Source of the DNA: Brenneria izbisi
Lineage (GTDB): Bacteria; Pseudomonadota; Gammaproteobacteria; Enterobacterales; Enterobacteriaceae
Assembly: GCF_025840185.1 (NCBI RefSeq)
Contig: NZ_JAMPJU010000002.1
Span: 169,536 to 233,535, forward strand
Length of the DNA: 64,000 nt
Reading direction: 5' to 3'
Below, in pieces: positions 43,840-53,681 of the stretch; within the stretch, counting starts at the first letter, position 1, and each line of letters opens with the position of its first letter. A program made the translations under genes and the position numbers. The notes beneath the pieces are model-generated. The model had not been told where the DNA came from and did not search any database. It saw only the letters and a program-made list of their open reading frames with translations.

Positions 43840-45771
43840 TCAATACTGCCGGGCATCTGACAATTTATCTCTGACCTGGCGCGCTGCGGCTTCTATCTCA
43901 GGGTTATCCGCCACCTGCGCCGTACCGGTGCGCCACCATGATTCATAACCGTGAGTCATGGTCTTAGGCAGAACTTTAATATCCAGCAAGACCGGGCCGG
44001 GATGCCGCCGGGACATCGTCAACGCTTCTAACAATGACGCCTCATCATGCACCCGCCATGCTTTACAGCCGTAACTCTCGGCATTGCTGGCAAAATCAAC
44101 GGGTATCAGCGGCCCGCGCAGTTGTCCGGTGTCCGGGCAACGGTGGCGATTCTCGGTACAGAAACTCCCCATTCCCTGACTCATTTGCAAGTTGTTGATA
44201 CAGCCAAATCCCGCATTATCAAACAGTAAAACGGTGATTTTTATTCCTTCCTGCACGGCGGTTTGCAGTTCCGTGTGCAACATCAGATACGAGCCGTCCC
44301 CCACCATCGCATAAACCGGCTGTTCCGGCGCGGCCAGACGCGCCCCGACCGCGGCGGCGATTTCATACCCCATGCAGGAGTAGCCGTACTCCAGATGATA
44401 ACTATCCGGCGTGCGAACCTGCCAGAGACGCTGTAAATCCCCTGGCAACGACCCCGCTGCGCCGACGATAATGGCATCGTCTTCCAGCTTTTCGTTCAGT
44501 AGCCCCAATACGCGCGTTTGCGTCAGGTGAGTATCCAACATCCGGCGGTACTCATCGAGCTTATCCGCCAGCCCATCTGCCACTTCTGGAACCAGTTCGC
44601 CCGAATCTTGCAAGGTAAACAACCGTTGTAGTTCGGTTTGCCACACCGATCGCGCCTGCGCGATCTCATCCTGCCAGCGACTGCGATAGTTCGCAGCAGT
44701 CAGACGCAGGGACAACGCGTCCAGCCCGACGCGCGCATCGGCAATCAGCGGCAGCGCATCCAGTTTCAGCGCATCAAACTCGGCGACGTTCAACAGCAGA
44801 AACTCAACATCCGGGTGCTGAAACAGGGATTTCGAACCGGTGGTGAAATCGGTTAACCGTGTGCCGACGCCAATCACCAGATCCGCGTCCCGCGCCAGTC
44901 GGTTAGCGGCCAGCCCGCCGGTTACCCCAATACCGCCGCAATTAAGCGGATGTGACGATACCACCGCCCCTTTGCCTGCCTGCGTTTCAGCGAAAGGAAT
45001 CGCGAACTGCTCCGCAAATTGCCGTAACGACGTATGCGCGCCGGCATAACGCACGCCGCCTCCGCAAATCAACATCGGCCGCTGCTTGCGCCGGATCAGC
45101 GCAACAGCCTCTTCCAGTCGGGCGACATCAGGAGGACGGCGTTCAATGTGATGCACGCGTTTACGGAAGAACGCGGCGGGATAATCCCAGACCTCCGCCT
45201 GGACATCCTGCGGTAGACACAGCGTCACCGCGCCGGTATCCGCCGGATCGGTCAATACCCGCATGGCATTGATCAGCGCACTCATCAATTGTTCCGGTCG
45301 GTTGATGCGATCCCAATAACGGGAGACGGGTTTAAAACAGTCGTTGGTGCTGATAGAAACATCGTGATACTGCTCAACCTGCTGCAATACCGGATCCGGT
45401 TGCCGGCAGGCAAACAGATCGCCGGGTAGCAGCAGCAGCGGAATACGATTGGCGGTGGCGGTCGCGGCAGCCGTCACCATATTCGCAGCCCCCGGCCCGA
45501 CTGATGAAGTCACGGCATATATTTTCCGGCGCAGATGTTGCTTGGCGAAACCGATGGCGATGTGAGCCATCCCTTGCTCATTACATCCCTGATGTACCCT
45601 AAGATGACCGGCCTCCTGTTCCAGCGCCTGACCGATGCCAAGTACATTGCCATGCCCGAAAATCGTCATCACCCCATGCACAAACGGGGTTTCCTCACCA
45701 TCCACACTGACGTACTGCTGGTTAAGAAACCTGACCAGCGCTTGCGCCATGGTCATTCGTAGCGTATCCAT
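43840..45771 (-). CDS. iolD: 3D-(3,5/4)-trihydroxycyclohexane-1,2-dione hydrolase IolD
   Basis: 643-residue thiamine-diphosphate enzyme that opens the inositol-derived ring. It shows the acetolactate-synthase-like plan: an N-terminal PYR domain ([14 protein letters not shown]), central domain, and C-terminal PP domain with the ThDP motif GDGSYLML near 488 and Asn-Asn (GCINNLQ) near 525. The ATG at 45771 is six bases after AAGGAG; the frame is open to 45825 inside iolA. It follows iolA by 50 bases. Confidence 0.94.
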   Translation of the reverse strand: MDTLRMTMAQALVRFLNQQYVSVDGEETPFVHGVMTIFGHGNVLGIGQALEQEAGHLRVHQGCNEQGMAHIAIGFAKQHLRRKIYAVTSSVGPGAANMVTAAATATANRIPLLLLPGDLFACRQPDPVLQQVEQYHDVSISTNDCFKPVSRYWDRINRPEQLMSALINAMRVLTDPADTGAVTLCLPQDVQAEVWDYPAAFFRKRVHHIERRPPDVARLEEAVALIRRKQRPMLICGGGVRYAGAHTSLRQFAEQFAIPFAETQAGKGAVVSSHPLNCGGIGVTGGLAANRLARDADLVIGVGTRLTDFTTGSKSLFQHPDVEFLLLNVAEFDALKLDALPLIADARVGLDALSLRLTAANYRSRWQDEIAQARSVWQTELQRLFTLQDSGELVPEVADGLADKLDEYRRMLDTHLTQTRVLGLLNEKLEDDAIIVGAAGSLPGDLQRLWQVRTPDSYHLEYGYSCMGYEIAAAVGARLAAPEQPVYAMVGDGSYLMLHTELQTAVQEGIKITVLLFDNAGFGCINNLQMSQGMGSFCTENRHRCPDTGQLRGPLIPVDFASNAESYGCKAWRVHDEASLLEALTMSRRHPGPVLLDIKVLPKTMTHGYESWWRTGTAQVADNPEIEAAARQVRDKLSDARQY

Positions 45772-45821
45772 TGTGTGCTCCTTCGTATGAGCGCTTTTTT
45801 GAAGATGCCCGAAACGATCAA

Positions 45822-47333
45822 TCACTCCATTGTCGGCATCACGAAGCTGCTGTTGTGTTGTTCAAGACGCACGCTGGCTGGCCAGCGACTGGTGACGGTT
45901 TTCATTCGGGTATAGAAACGCACGCCGTCATTACCATGAACATTCAGCGGCCCGAAAATAGAGCGTTTCCAACCGCCAAAGCTGTGGAATGCCATCGGCA
46001 CGGGGATCGGTACGTTGACCCCCACCATCCCGGCCTGTACTTCTTCACAGAACTGCCGCGCCGTTTCACCATCGCGGGTGAAAATCGCCGTACCGTTGCC
46101 GTACTCGTGATTGTTGATCAGCGTTACCGCCGTCTGATAATCCGGCACGCGCATCACTGCCAGCACCGGTCCAAAAATCTCTTCACGGTAAATTTTCATT
46201 TCCGGCGTCACGCCGTCAAATAATGTCGGGCCGATAAAATAACCCTGCGGATGGCCGTTTACCGACAGCTTGCGGCCATCAATGCGCAATGTGGCGCCCT
46301 GATCTACTCCACTTTGGATATAGTCGGCAATCTTGCTCTTATGCTGAGCCGAGATAACCGGCCCCATTTCATTCTCCTGCCCTTCGACCAGGCCGGGGCC
46401 GACACGCATGGCGCGGATCTGCTGCTCCAAACGCTGACACAGCGTCTCCGCCGTTTCATCGCCTACCGCAACCACGACGGACAACGCCATACAACGTTCG
46501 CCCGCCGCCCCAAACGCGGCGCCCATGATAGCGCTGGTCGCCATCCTCATGTCCGCATCCGGCATCAGGATACAGTGGTTTTTAGCGCCGCCCAGCGCCT
46601 GACAGCGTTTACCATGCGCCGACGCCGTTTGATAGATGTACTCCGCTACCGGCGTTGAGCCGACAAAACTCACCGCTTGAACCCGCGGATCGCTCAGCAG
46701 CACATCAACCGCCTCTTTGTCGCCTTGCACCACATTGAATACGCCATCCGGCAACCCCGCTTCCTGCAACAGTTCCGCCAGCATCACGGACAGCGACGGA
46801 TCTTTTTCCGACGGTTTGAGCACAAACGTATTCCCGGTCGCCAGCGCAATCGGGAACATCCACATCGGCACCATCGCCGGGAAATTGAACGGCGTGATCC
46901 CCACGCATACGCCAAGCGGCTGCATCAGCGAGTAGCTGTCTACGCCCGTTCCCACGTTGGCCGAATGCTCGCCTTTTTGCAGATGCGGGATGCCGCAGGC
47001 AAACTCCACCACCTCCAGTCCACGCGTCAATTCCCCTACCGCATCGGAATAGACCTTGCCGTGCTCCTGCGAGATCAGCCGGGCCAGCGTATCCATCCTT
47101 TCTTCCAGCAGCGCTTTGAAACGAAACAGAATACGCGCGCGCCGTAACGGGGAATATTTCGACCAGGCGGGGAAAGCGGCCGCCGCCGCCCCAATAGCCT
47201 GTTCCACCTCGTCGGCGCGACACATGACAACCTGACGAATCTGCTCGCCCGTCGCCGGGTTATAAACCGCTGCATAGCGTTGACTGCGGCTGGCGACGAC
47301 AGCACCCTGAATAAAGTTAGATACGGTTTCCAT
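45822..47333 (-). CDS. iolA: (Methyl)malonate-semialdehyde dehydrogenase IolA/MmsA
   Basis: 503-residue aldehyde dehydrogenase that converts malonate semialdehyde to acetyl-CoA, the final step of inositol use. The catalytic Cys is in [13 protein letters not shown] near 283, with the family's [20 protein letters not shown] and [15 protein letters not shown] also present. The ATG at 47333 has AGAGGTG upstream. It lies first in the iolA-iolD run, divergent from iolR. Confidence 0.93.
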   Translation of the reverse strand: METVSNFIQGAVVASRSQRYAAVYNPATGEQIRQVVMCRADEVEQAIGAAAAAFPAWSKYSPLRRARILFRFKALLEERMDTLARLISQEHGKVYSDAVGELTRGLEVVEFACGIPHLQKGEHSANVGTGVDSYSLMQPLGVCVGITPFNFPAMVPMWMFPIALATGNTFVLKPSEKDPSLSVMLAELLQEAGLPDGVFNVVQGDKEAVDVLLSDPRVQAVSFVGSTPVAEYIYQTASAHGKRCQALGGAKNHCILMPDADMRMATSAIMGAAFGAAGERCMALSVVVAVGDETAETLCQRLEQQIRAMRVGPGLVEGQENEMGPVISAQHKSKIADYIQSGVDQGATLRIDGRKLSVNGHPQGYFIGPTLFDGVTPEMKIYREEIFGPVLAVMRVPDYQTAVTLINNHEYGNGTAIFTRDGETARQFCEEVQAGMVGVNVPIPVPMAFHSFGGWKRSIFGPLNVHGNDGVRFYTRMKTVTSRWPASVRLEQHNSSFVMPTME

Positions 47334-47664
47334 GTTTACACCTCTGTGGGTTCTAAAGGAGGACAAAGGGCTGATAACGGATTACAGTATATGAAATGAA
47401 CGTTTCATTTTATAAAAAAATAAAATAAATGTTGATTATTGTGATCTGCTACGAATTTTTATGTAAACTGAGTTCAGCGCTTAGGGATGCGACAATCCGG
47501 CGATTATCACCACTTCATCTGTCGAGCCGCACTGAACCATATGTTCTGTTTCCAGCCCCCAGAATGAAAAAAACAGTTGAGATAACCAGCTATCAGGCAC
47601 TGCCAACCCACCTGATATTGAAAAATAACGGGCTGAGATAAATTCTTTTGGGAGAGTACAAATT
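47334..47664. other. iolA-iolR divergent control region
   Basis: 331 bases with no convincing gene. It contains the candidate operator (47392-47407) and should hold divergent promoters for iolA-iolD (minus) and iolR (plus). The GGGAGAG ribosome site of iolR is at its right end. Confidence 0.7.
47392..47407. promoter_or_regulatory. Candidate IolR operator, iolA-iolR side
   Basis: TGAAATGAACGTTTCA is a near-palindrome 59 bases upstream of the iolA ATG. Together with 43714-43729 it gives the consensus TGAAAYRWACGTTYCA. Salmonella IolR, also an RpiR-type protein, represses iol genes, which supports the role but not this exact site. Confidence 0.5.
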
Positions 47665-48525
47665 ATGGCAATGGCGACCAGCCTGAGAGAGTTGCAGGAA
47701 CAAATCCGCGATCGTTACGATACGCTGAGCAAACGGCTACAGCAGGTCGCTCACTATGTGCTTGATAACACCAACAGTATTGCGTTTGATACCGTGGCCG
47801 TGATCGCTGAACGGGCCGACGTGCCGCCCTCAACCCTGATCCGCTTTGCCAATGCGTTTGAATTCAGTGGGTTCAACGAGATGAAACAGCTATTCCGTAT
47901 GAATCTGGTGGAAGAAACCGCCAGCTATACCGATCGGGCGCGGTTGTTTCGGGCGATGGAGTCCGACGCAATACCGGAAACCCCGCTCGATATCCTGCAT
48001 GAGTTCGCCCGGTCGAACTCACAGGCGATGCAGCAATTGGCCGCCCGGACGCCACAGGGCGATCTGCAAAAGGCCGTCGATTTGCTGGCCAGGGCGGACA
48101 CGATTTATGTCGTGGGCCTGCGTCGTTCATTCAGCGTCGCCACCTACCTGACTTATGCTCTCAGTCATCTGGAAAGCAACCCGGTGCTGGTCAACGGGCT
48201 GGGCGGCATGTTCCGCGAGCAACTCAACCGCGTGGGTGAAAAGGATATTGTGGTTTCCATCAGCTTTTCGCCCTACTCCGAGGAAACCCTGATGGTCAGC
48301 GAGATCGCGGCGAAAGCCGGTGCACGGCAAATTGTGATCACTGATAGTCAGATCAGTCCGCTGGCAACGCTCAGCGATGTCTGCTTTGTGGTCAAAGAAG
48401 CGCAGGTAGACGCCTTTCGTTCACAATCGGCCACGCTGTGTCTGGTGCAATCGCTGATGGTTTCGCTGGCCTATCAACAGGGAAACGGCACAAAAAGCGG
48501 GGAAGAAAAACAGCATCGCGCCTGA
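47665..48525 (+). CDS. iolR: RpiR-family regulator of inositol genes (IolR)
   Basis: 286 residues: an N-terminal RpiR helix-turn-helix (about 1-80; ERADVPPSTLIRFANAFEFSGF) and a C-terminal SIS domain (about 125-260; DTIYVVGLRRSFSVATYLTYA). A repressor role is inferred from Salmonella. The likely inducer is a phosphorylated pathway intermediate such as the IolC product. It is the only clear plus-strand gene in the window, divergent from iolA and convergent with the M24 hydrolase gene, 6 bases away. GGGAGAG precedes the ATG. Confidence 0.88.
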   Translation: MAMATSLRELQEQIRDRYDTLSKRLQQVAHYVLDNTNSIAFDTVAVIAERADVPPSTLIRFANAFEFSGFNEMKQLFRMNLVEETASYTDRARLFRAMESDAIPETPLDILHEFARSNSQAMQQLAARTPQGDLQKAVDLLARADTIYVVGLRRSFSVATYLTYALSHLESNPVLVNGLGGMFREQLNRVGEKDIVVSISFSPYSEETLMVSEIAAKAGARQIVITDSQISPLATLSDVCFVVKEAQVDAFRSQSATLCLVQSLMVSLAYQQGNGTKSGEEKQHRA

Positions 48526-48531
48526 ACGGAT

Positions 48532-49677
48532 TTAGCGGTCTGCGATAAACAACTGGCGCGGCGCTTGCGTCAACCGCTGATGTCCTTGCTCGGTAATGGC
48601 GATCGTTTCGCTGAATGCCAATCCTTGCGCATAAATATACATATGGAACACCATACCGGATTTCAGACGCCATTCCGCGTTCGGTAGGAAGACACGGCTG
48701 AAATCGCTGGTTCTTGGTGAGAAGCGCGGGTAATAGCCCAGTGCATAACCGGTAATACTGGCATAATCCTTCCGAAATCCAGAGGTTATAACAGCATCAC
48801 GAGCCAGGCTATCGATATCTTTGGCGACTACTCCGGGTTTCATCGCCGCAAATTGTTTATCCTGAATAGTAATTAACTGTTCGGCCAGTGCCTTCTGCTG
48901 CGGGGAAGCTTTGCCAATTACGATAGGCCGCATCAACCGGGCGCTATACCCATGTTTAAATGCCACAAGCTCCGTATGTAAAATATCGCCTGAAACTAAT
49001 GGATGATTATATAAGTTTCCATGCAAGAAACTGTTTCCCTCGCCCAGAGTAATAATGCCGCAGCGGTTGGAGTCAACCCCGTTGCGCATAAAGACCTGAT
49101 GAACGACACTTGCAACGTCACGCCCCGTTTTGCCCTCTCTAACCTCAGATACAGCAGAAGATAACGCCAGATCACAGGCTTTTGAGGCATCAGAAAGATA
49201 TCTGATCTCCTGTTCGGTTTTACATTCCCGCAATAGCTCCAGCACACCAGAGAAATCCCGAAAGGATTGTTCTGGGAAACGGTTTTGTAAACGATTAAAA
49301 CGTTTTACCGTCATGTTGTATGAATCAAAGTCCATCCCGACATTCAGCCGATCCCAGCCACGATGCATAATCGTATCAATAAGAATATCAACCGGGTCCT
49401 GCCAATCAGAGAAGGTCACCGTATCAGTAACCCAACTATTTTCCTGAAAGGTATGCGCATCCATCGCGCGGAATATCATCACCGGCGCATCCTGCAATGT
49501 GAGTAAACATGCCCGATACAGATTCTCTGAAATGCCAAATCCGGTGAGATAATATAAAAACTCAGCTTGATCGACGATCAATAACTCAATGTTTTTCTGT
49601 CGCATGTAGGCACGAACAATTTCAACCCGTTGATGATACTCTTCTGGCGTAAATATTATTTCGTTACAACTATTCAT
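48532..49677 (-). CDS. M24-family 'pita-bread' hydrolase, creatinase/ectoine-hydrolase-like
   Basis: 381 residues: an N-terminal creatinase_N domain (about 10-145) and a C-terminal M24 fold. Most canonical metal ligands of aminopeptidase P are changed: the first Asp is Glu236 (LHTELVAF), the second Asp region reads SARLMRP, the GHxxG His is Tyr311 (TGYALGY), and the Glu of the MVFxxEP motif is Tyr347 (MVFHMYIY). Only the last Glu (FSETIAITE, E357) remains. That pattern is like creatinase and ectoine hydrolase, which work without a metal; candidate catalytic His are 219 and 225 (FLHGNLYNHPL). It is 29 bases after the ABC permease genes, so it probably hydrolyses the imported compound. The substrate is unknown; true peptidase activity is doubtful. 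Confidence 0.85.
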   Translation of the reverse strand: MNSCNEIIFTPEEYHQRVEIVRAYMRQKNIELLIVDQAEFLYYLTGFGISENLYRACLLTLQDAPVMIFRAMDAHTFQENSWVTDTVTFSDWQDPVDILIDTIMHRGWDRLNVGMDFDSYNMTVKRFNRLQNRFPEQSFRDFSGVLELLRECKTEQEIRYLSDASKACDLALSSAVSEVREGKTGRDVASVVHQVFMRNGVDSNRCGIITLGEGNSFLHGNLYNHPLVSGDILHTELVAFKHGYSARLMRPIVIGKASPQQKALAEQLITIQDKQFAAMKPGVVAKDIDSLARDAVITSGFRKDYASITGYALGYYPRFSPRTSDFSRVFLPNAEWRLKSGMVFHMYIYAQGLAFSETIAITEQGHQRLTQAPRQLFIADR

Positions 49678-49706
49678 CTTATCCCCATTAATTTACCGGA
49701 ACATAA

Positions 49707-50483
49707 TTATCGTTTGGTCATGAGATTCGCTGTTAGCAACATGACCATCGTAATCATAATTAACAATACGCTCACCGCGGCTATAGTCGGTTCTAATTCA
49801 AATTGAATGTTATTCCATATTCTCACCGACAACGTCTGTGCATTATTACCCGCCATAAACATGGCAATAAGCAATTCATCAAAAGAACTGAGAAAAGAAA
49901 ATATCGCGGCGGATATCATGCCCGGCGCTGCAAGCGGAAAGGTAATGCGTCTGAGCACGGTAAAGTTGCCGGCCCCCAGACTCATGGCGGCGTATTCAAG
50001 CTGACTGTCGATCCCCTGTAAGGTTGACGAGATAATGATCGTCGCAATAGGGAGAGAGATAATGGTATGCCCGATAATAATAGCGCCAACGTTGTCAATC
50101 ACATCAATGGCGGAAAAGAAAAAGAATAACGATAGCGCTGAAATAATATTGGGAACAATCAATGGAAGCAATATTAGCGCATAAATAATGCGCTTCCCTG
50201 CGAAATGAAAACGCACCAATGCGATTGCCATCAACAGGCTTAAAAACATTGCCAATATGGTCGAGATAAACGCAATACGAAAACTCAACCATAAAGAGTC
50301 CAGCCATTCGGCATTGCTCAATACTTTCTCCATCCAACGCAGGGAAAATCCGCTTGGGGGAAAAGCCAGATAGTTCGCCTCGTTAAACGCCAAAGGAAAA
50401 ATAATGATAATGGGCAAGGCAAGAAATAACAGCACCAGCATTGAGAGTATTAACGATAAAAAGCCAGGCTTATTTCGATTCAT
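49707..50483 (-). CDS. PotC-like ABC transporter permease
   Basis: 258 residues with six predicted spans: a first span (FLSLILSMLVLLFLALPIII), RWMEKVLSN in the following loop, and the EAA motif EYAAMSLGAGNFTVLRRITF. It is the PotC/YdcV type of the spermidine/putrescine/Fe family. The ATG overlaps the stop of the partner permease as ATGA. Substrate family cannot be fixed beyond amines, amino-acid derivatives or similar small cations. Confidence 0.88.
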   Translation of the reverse strand: MNRNKPGFLSLILSMLVLLFLALPIIIIFPLAFNEANYLAFPPSGFSLRWMEKVLSNAEWLDSLWLSFRIAFISTILAMFLSLLMAIALVRFHFAGKRIIYALILLPLIVPNIISALSLFFFFSAIDVIDNVGAIIIGHTIISLPIATIIISSTLQGIDSQLEYAAMSLGAGNFTVLRRITFPLAAPGMISAAIFSFLSSFDELLIAMFMAGNNAQTLSVRIWNNIQFELEPTIAAVSVLLIMITMVMLLTANLMTKR

Positions 50484-51328
50484 CGTTTCGCCTCAAATAA
50501 ACGTTCCAGTCCGACAAGTCGCTGGTATAACCAGAATAACAACAGCGTAAACACCAATAATAACGATGACAGCGCCGAACCAAAGCCCCAGTCAAAATAG
50601 ATTTCAATCTGGCTTTCAATCACCATAGCGATCATGGTCTGCTGCGGCCCGCCCATCAACGCCGGCGTAATGAAAAACCCCAACGCCATAATAAATACCA
50701 GTAATCCGCCTGCGGCGGCCCCCGGCAACGAAAGCGGGATCACCACCCGCCAAAAAGCCCTGAGACGTGAAGCGCCAAGGCTTTCCGCCGCACGGAGCAA
50801 CGTAGGATCAATGCCGCGCATCACGCTGTAAAGCGCCAACACCATGTAGGGCAACAGAATGTACGTCATACCGATCAGCACCCCGGTCGTGGTATACATC
50901 AGCTTTAACGGCTCATTCACCAGACCAAGCGCGATCAGCGCGCGGTTTATCATGCCTTCGGTGCCAAGCAGCACCATCCAAGCATAAGTTCGCACCAATA
51001 CGCTGGTGAAATAAGGAATGATGACAATAATCAGAAAGATATTAGCCCGCCGGGGCGTTAATCTTGCCAAAAACCAGGCAAGCGGATACCCCAGCAGCAA
51101 TGTACTGAGCGTGACCCATAACGCAGTGCGCAGCGTAATCCACAGCACATTAAGCCAGATCGGTTCATGAATAATCCTCAGATAATATTGCCAGGTGAAT
51201 TCTGGACTGTAGACGCTAAAACTCAGCATTTTTATCAATGGATAGACAAAGAACGCTGACAAAGCCAGAAGTGATGGCGCCAATAGCAACCAGAGCGTCC
51301 GGTTTTTGCGCGACAACGATAACCTCAC
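50480..51328 (-). CDS. PotB-like ABC transporter permease
   Basis: About 282 residues, PotB/YdcU type, starting with a first span WLLLAPSLLALSAFFVYPLI. The EAA motif is RAAESLGASRLRAFWRVVIP. I chose the GTG at 51328, which overlaps the ATPase stop as GTGA; an ATG at 51355 is also in frame but would lie inside the ATPase gene. With the PotC-like protein it forms the membrane channel. Confidence 0.87.
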   Translation of the reverse strand: MRLSLSRKNRTLWLLLAPSLLALSAFFVYPLIKMLSFSVYSPEFTWQYYLRIIHEPIWLNVLWITLRTALWVTLSTLLLGYPLAWFLARLTPRRANIFLIIVIIPYFTSVLVRTYAWMVLLGTEGMINRALIALGLVNEPLKLMYTTTGVLIGMTYILLPYMVLALYSVMRGIDPTLLRAAESLGASRLRAFWRVVIPLSLPGAAAGGLLVFIMALGFFITPALMGGPQQTMIAMVIESQIEIYFDWGFGSALSSLLLVFTLLLFWLYQRLVGLERLFEAKR

Positions 51329-52440
51329 GACGAGGGTTCCCCGGCAATAAACCATAAATCTTGCGGTTGCCAGCCAAGAGAAACCGTCATTCCAGGCGTC
51401 AGGGCTTTTTCCAGATGGATATTCTGAGCCTGAACCAGTAGTTCCGTTGCATCATTGAGTCGCAGCGTCACTTTTACCGTATGCCCCAGATAGAGCACAT
51501 CGGTGACGATAGCTTTCACCGGTAGTATACCCAATGCCGTCAGACGAATTTTCTCAGGCCGTAATACCGCAAGCACCCGCTGACCAGCAGCAAGGCCCGC
51601 TACGCCTCTGCCGCTTATCGCTTCGCCGCTATCCAGCACCACCTGATAGCCATTCGCCTGAACCGACAGAATGCGACCGCCAATGAAATTAGACTGTCCG
51701 ATAAATTCAGCAACCCGGCGATTAGCCGGTTGTTCATATAACAATTGGGGAGCGTCAATCTGCGCCATCCGCCCATCTTGCATCACCGCCACGCGATCGG
51801 AAAGCGTGAGCGCTTCTTCCTGATCGTGGGTGACAAACAATACAGTAGAGCCGGATGAGGTATGTAAACGCTTGATTTCCAGTTGCATATGTTCACGCAA
51901 TTTTTTATCCAGCGCGCCCAGCGGTTCATCCATCAACAGGGCTTGAGGTTCATAAATCAGCGCGCGCGCCAACGCAATTCGCTGCTGTTGACCGCCGGAC
52001 AATTCACGCGGCAACCGATGACCTTTATCGGCCAACTGCACTATCTCCAATGCATCGGCAACTTTTTTTCGGATCGCCCCCGACGACTCTCCGCGCATTT
52101 CAAGCGGGAATGCCAGATTGCGGGCAACCGAAAGATGAGGGAAAAGTGAGTAGTTCTGAAACACCACGCCCAGATCCCGTTTAGCAGGCGGCATATCGGT
52201 GACATCTTTTCCGCCTAATAAAATTCGTCCGGCGCTGGGAGCGGTAAATCCGCCCACCATCATTAACGTTGTGGTCTTGCCCGATCCACTGGCGCCCAGC
52301 AACGTAACAAATTCACCCGGCGCAATCGTCAGATTTAGATTATCAACCGCAACGGTCTGACCAAAACGGCGGGTAATACCCTGTAACCGGATTTCCGTTC
52401 CCACCTTGCGGGAACGGAATGACAGATTGGCAATACCCAT
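51325..52440 (-). CDS. PotA-like ABC transporter ATPase
   Basis: About 371 residues. Walker A is GASGSGKTT (49-57), the signature is LSGGQQQRIALARAL, Walker B is ALLMDEPLGALD, and a C-terminal TOBE domain (about 285-365) is present. The ATG overlaps the binding-protein stop as TAATG. An inverted repeat that could form a strong hairpin lies in codons 8-16; the true N-terminus might be at the GTG after it (codon 13), because the family core begins at IRLQGITRRFG. Confidence 0.9.
   Translation of the reverse strand: MGIANLSFRSRKVGTEIRLQGITRRFGQTVAVDNLNLTIAPGEFVTLLGASGSGKTTTLMMVGGFTAPSAGRILLGGKDVTDMPPAKRDLGVVFQNYSLFPHLSVARNLAFPLEMRGESSGAIRKKVADALEIVQLADKGHRLPRELSGGQQQRIALARALIYEPQALLMDEPLGALDKKLREHMQLEIKRLHTSSGSTVLFVTHDQEEALTLSDRVAVMQDGRMAQIDAPQLLYEQPANRRVAEFIGQSNFIGGRILSVQANGYQVVLDSGEAISGRGVAGLAAGQRVLAVLRPEKIRLTALGILPVKAIVTDVLYLGHTVKVTLRLNDATELLVQAQNIHLEKALTPGMTVSLGWQPQDLWFIAGEPSS
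52393..52419. repeat. 10-bp perfect inverted repeat in the start of the ATPase gene
   Basis: TTCCGTTCCC and GGGAACGGAA flank a 7-base loop, 21-47 bases after the ATPase ATG. In the mRNA this forms a strong hairpin, which could limit ATPase translation relative to the binding protein. Confidence 0.65.
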
Positions 52441-53573
52441 TAAGCCCGGCCCAGAAACCACTGTTGCCAGACTTTACTCACTTGTTCCATATTATCCGCC
52501 CACCACTGTGCATCTCTCACAAATGTGTTGGAATAATAAGCTGGGTTAGAGGGTAACTTCACCAAATCTTCAGGGCGCACAAAATCGAAGGCTTTTTTAT
52601 TGGTCGGACCATAGGCAATATGTTGAGTGAGTTTCGCCTGTACTTTGGGTTGCAGGGCAAAATCAATAAATAACTGGGCATTCTCCGGGTTCGGCGCGCC
52701 TTTAACCACACTCCAATACTGCACTTGCTGTTTCGCCTGATTCCATTCAATCGCCAACGGCGCACCTTGATCGATAAGAGTCTGAACGCGTCCATTCCAC
52801 ACAGCGCCAAGCACCGCATCTTTACGTTCCAATAGCTGAGCGGAGAGCGCTCCGGTATCCCACCATTTTGAAATATGTGGTTTGATTTTACTGAGCGAGG
52901 AAAAAGCACGTTCGATATTAATCGGATAAAGCTGATCTTTGTCCACACCATCAGCTAATAAAGCAAACTCTAATTCTGTCGAACTTGTGCGCATATCCGC
53001 TAAGGTGCGCGAACCAGGAAATTGCTTAACATCCCAGAACTCAGCCCAATTTTTAGGGTGTGATTTCTCACTGAATACCTCGGTGTTATAAACCATCACT
53101 GAGGCATAAAGAAGATTGCCAATCATGTTGGGGTGACGCAACTCCGGCATAATATCATTAGGATCGCTGAACTTCATGGCTGAATAATCAATCGGCGCTA
53201 ATACCCCCGCTTGATCTAGATTAAATTGGGTAATATCGCTTAGATCCAAAACATCAATACTCACTTTACCGGTTTTTGACATTGCCAATATCTGTGAGCC
53301 CGTTGATGGTATGACTCTAACATTAATTCCGGTCGCCGCAGTAAAAGGCTTATGTACGGCAGCATCCATCGCATCCTGATAAGCGCCACCCAATCCTCTC
53401 ACAATGACTTCCTTCTCACCTTTGGCAAACGCAATAGGCATAGAGAAAGCGCCAAGCGCCATACCAGCACTAAGAATTGAACTTTTCTTTATTAAATCAC
53501 GCCTGGAGGTATTTACATTCTCCTCTATTAAATGCTGTGCACTGGAAAGTTGGCTTTCGTTTTTATTACTCAT
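52440..53573 (-). CDS. Periplasmic binding protein of PotD/Fe-type ABC transporter with Tat signal
   Basis: About 377 residues. It begins with a long polar N-region followed by a twin-arginine motif (SRRDLIKK, Arg 24-25), a hydrophobic stretch (ILSAGMALGAFSMPIAF) and a cleavage site near AFA, so it is probably exported folded by the Tat system; the other two binding proteins in the window have ordinary Sec signals. The body is an SBP_bac_8/PotD-like fold (VRGLGGAYQDAMDAAVHKPF, ATGINVRVIPSTGSQI). The ATG at 53573 has better spacing from AAGGA than 53579. Confidence 0.87.
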   Translation of the reverse strand: MSNKNESQLSSAQHLIEENVNTSRRDLIKKSSILSAGMALGAFSMPIAFAKGEKEVIVRGLGGAYQDAMDAAVHKPFTAATGINVRVIPSTGSQILAMSKTGKVSIDVLDLSDITQFNLDQAGVLAPIDYSAMKFSDPNDIMPELRHPNMIGNLLYASVMVYNTEVFSEKSHPKNWAEFWDVKQFPGSRTLADMRTSSTELEFALLADGVDKDQLYPINIERAFSSLSKIKPHISKWWDTGALSAQLLERKDAVLGAVWNGRVQTLIDQGAPLAIEWNQAKQQVQYWSVVKGAPNPENAQLFIDFALQPKVQAKLTQHIAYGPTNKKAFDFVRPEDLVKLPSNPAYYSNTFVRDAQWWADNMEQVSKVWQQWFLGRA

Positions 53574-53681
53574 ACTCATTGTCCTTTGATGTATATAACT
53601 GAAAACAGCCCTTTCCTGGTGTTAATAACTATATATTATTAATAATTACATTTAATCAAATTCTTATTAATTATTTTATTA

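Noticed and set aside
47429..47641. 70-codon frame upstream of iolR
   Set aside because: No ribosome site, low-quality composition, and it occupies the expected iolR leader and promoter.
48532..49677. Calling the M24 protein a metal-dependent Xaa-Pro aminopeptidase
   Set aside because: Most metal ligands are substituted, so peptidase activity cannot be assumed.
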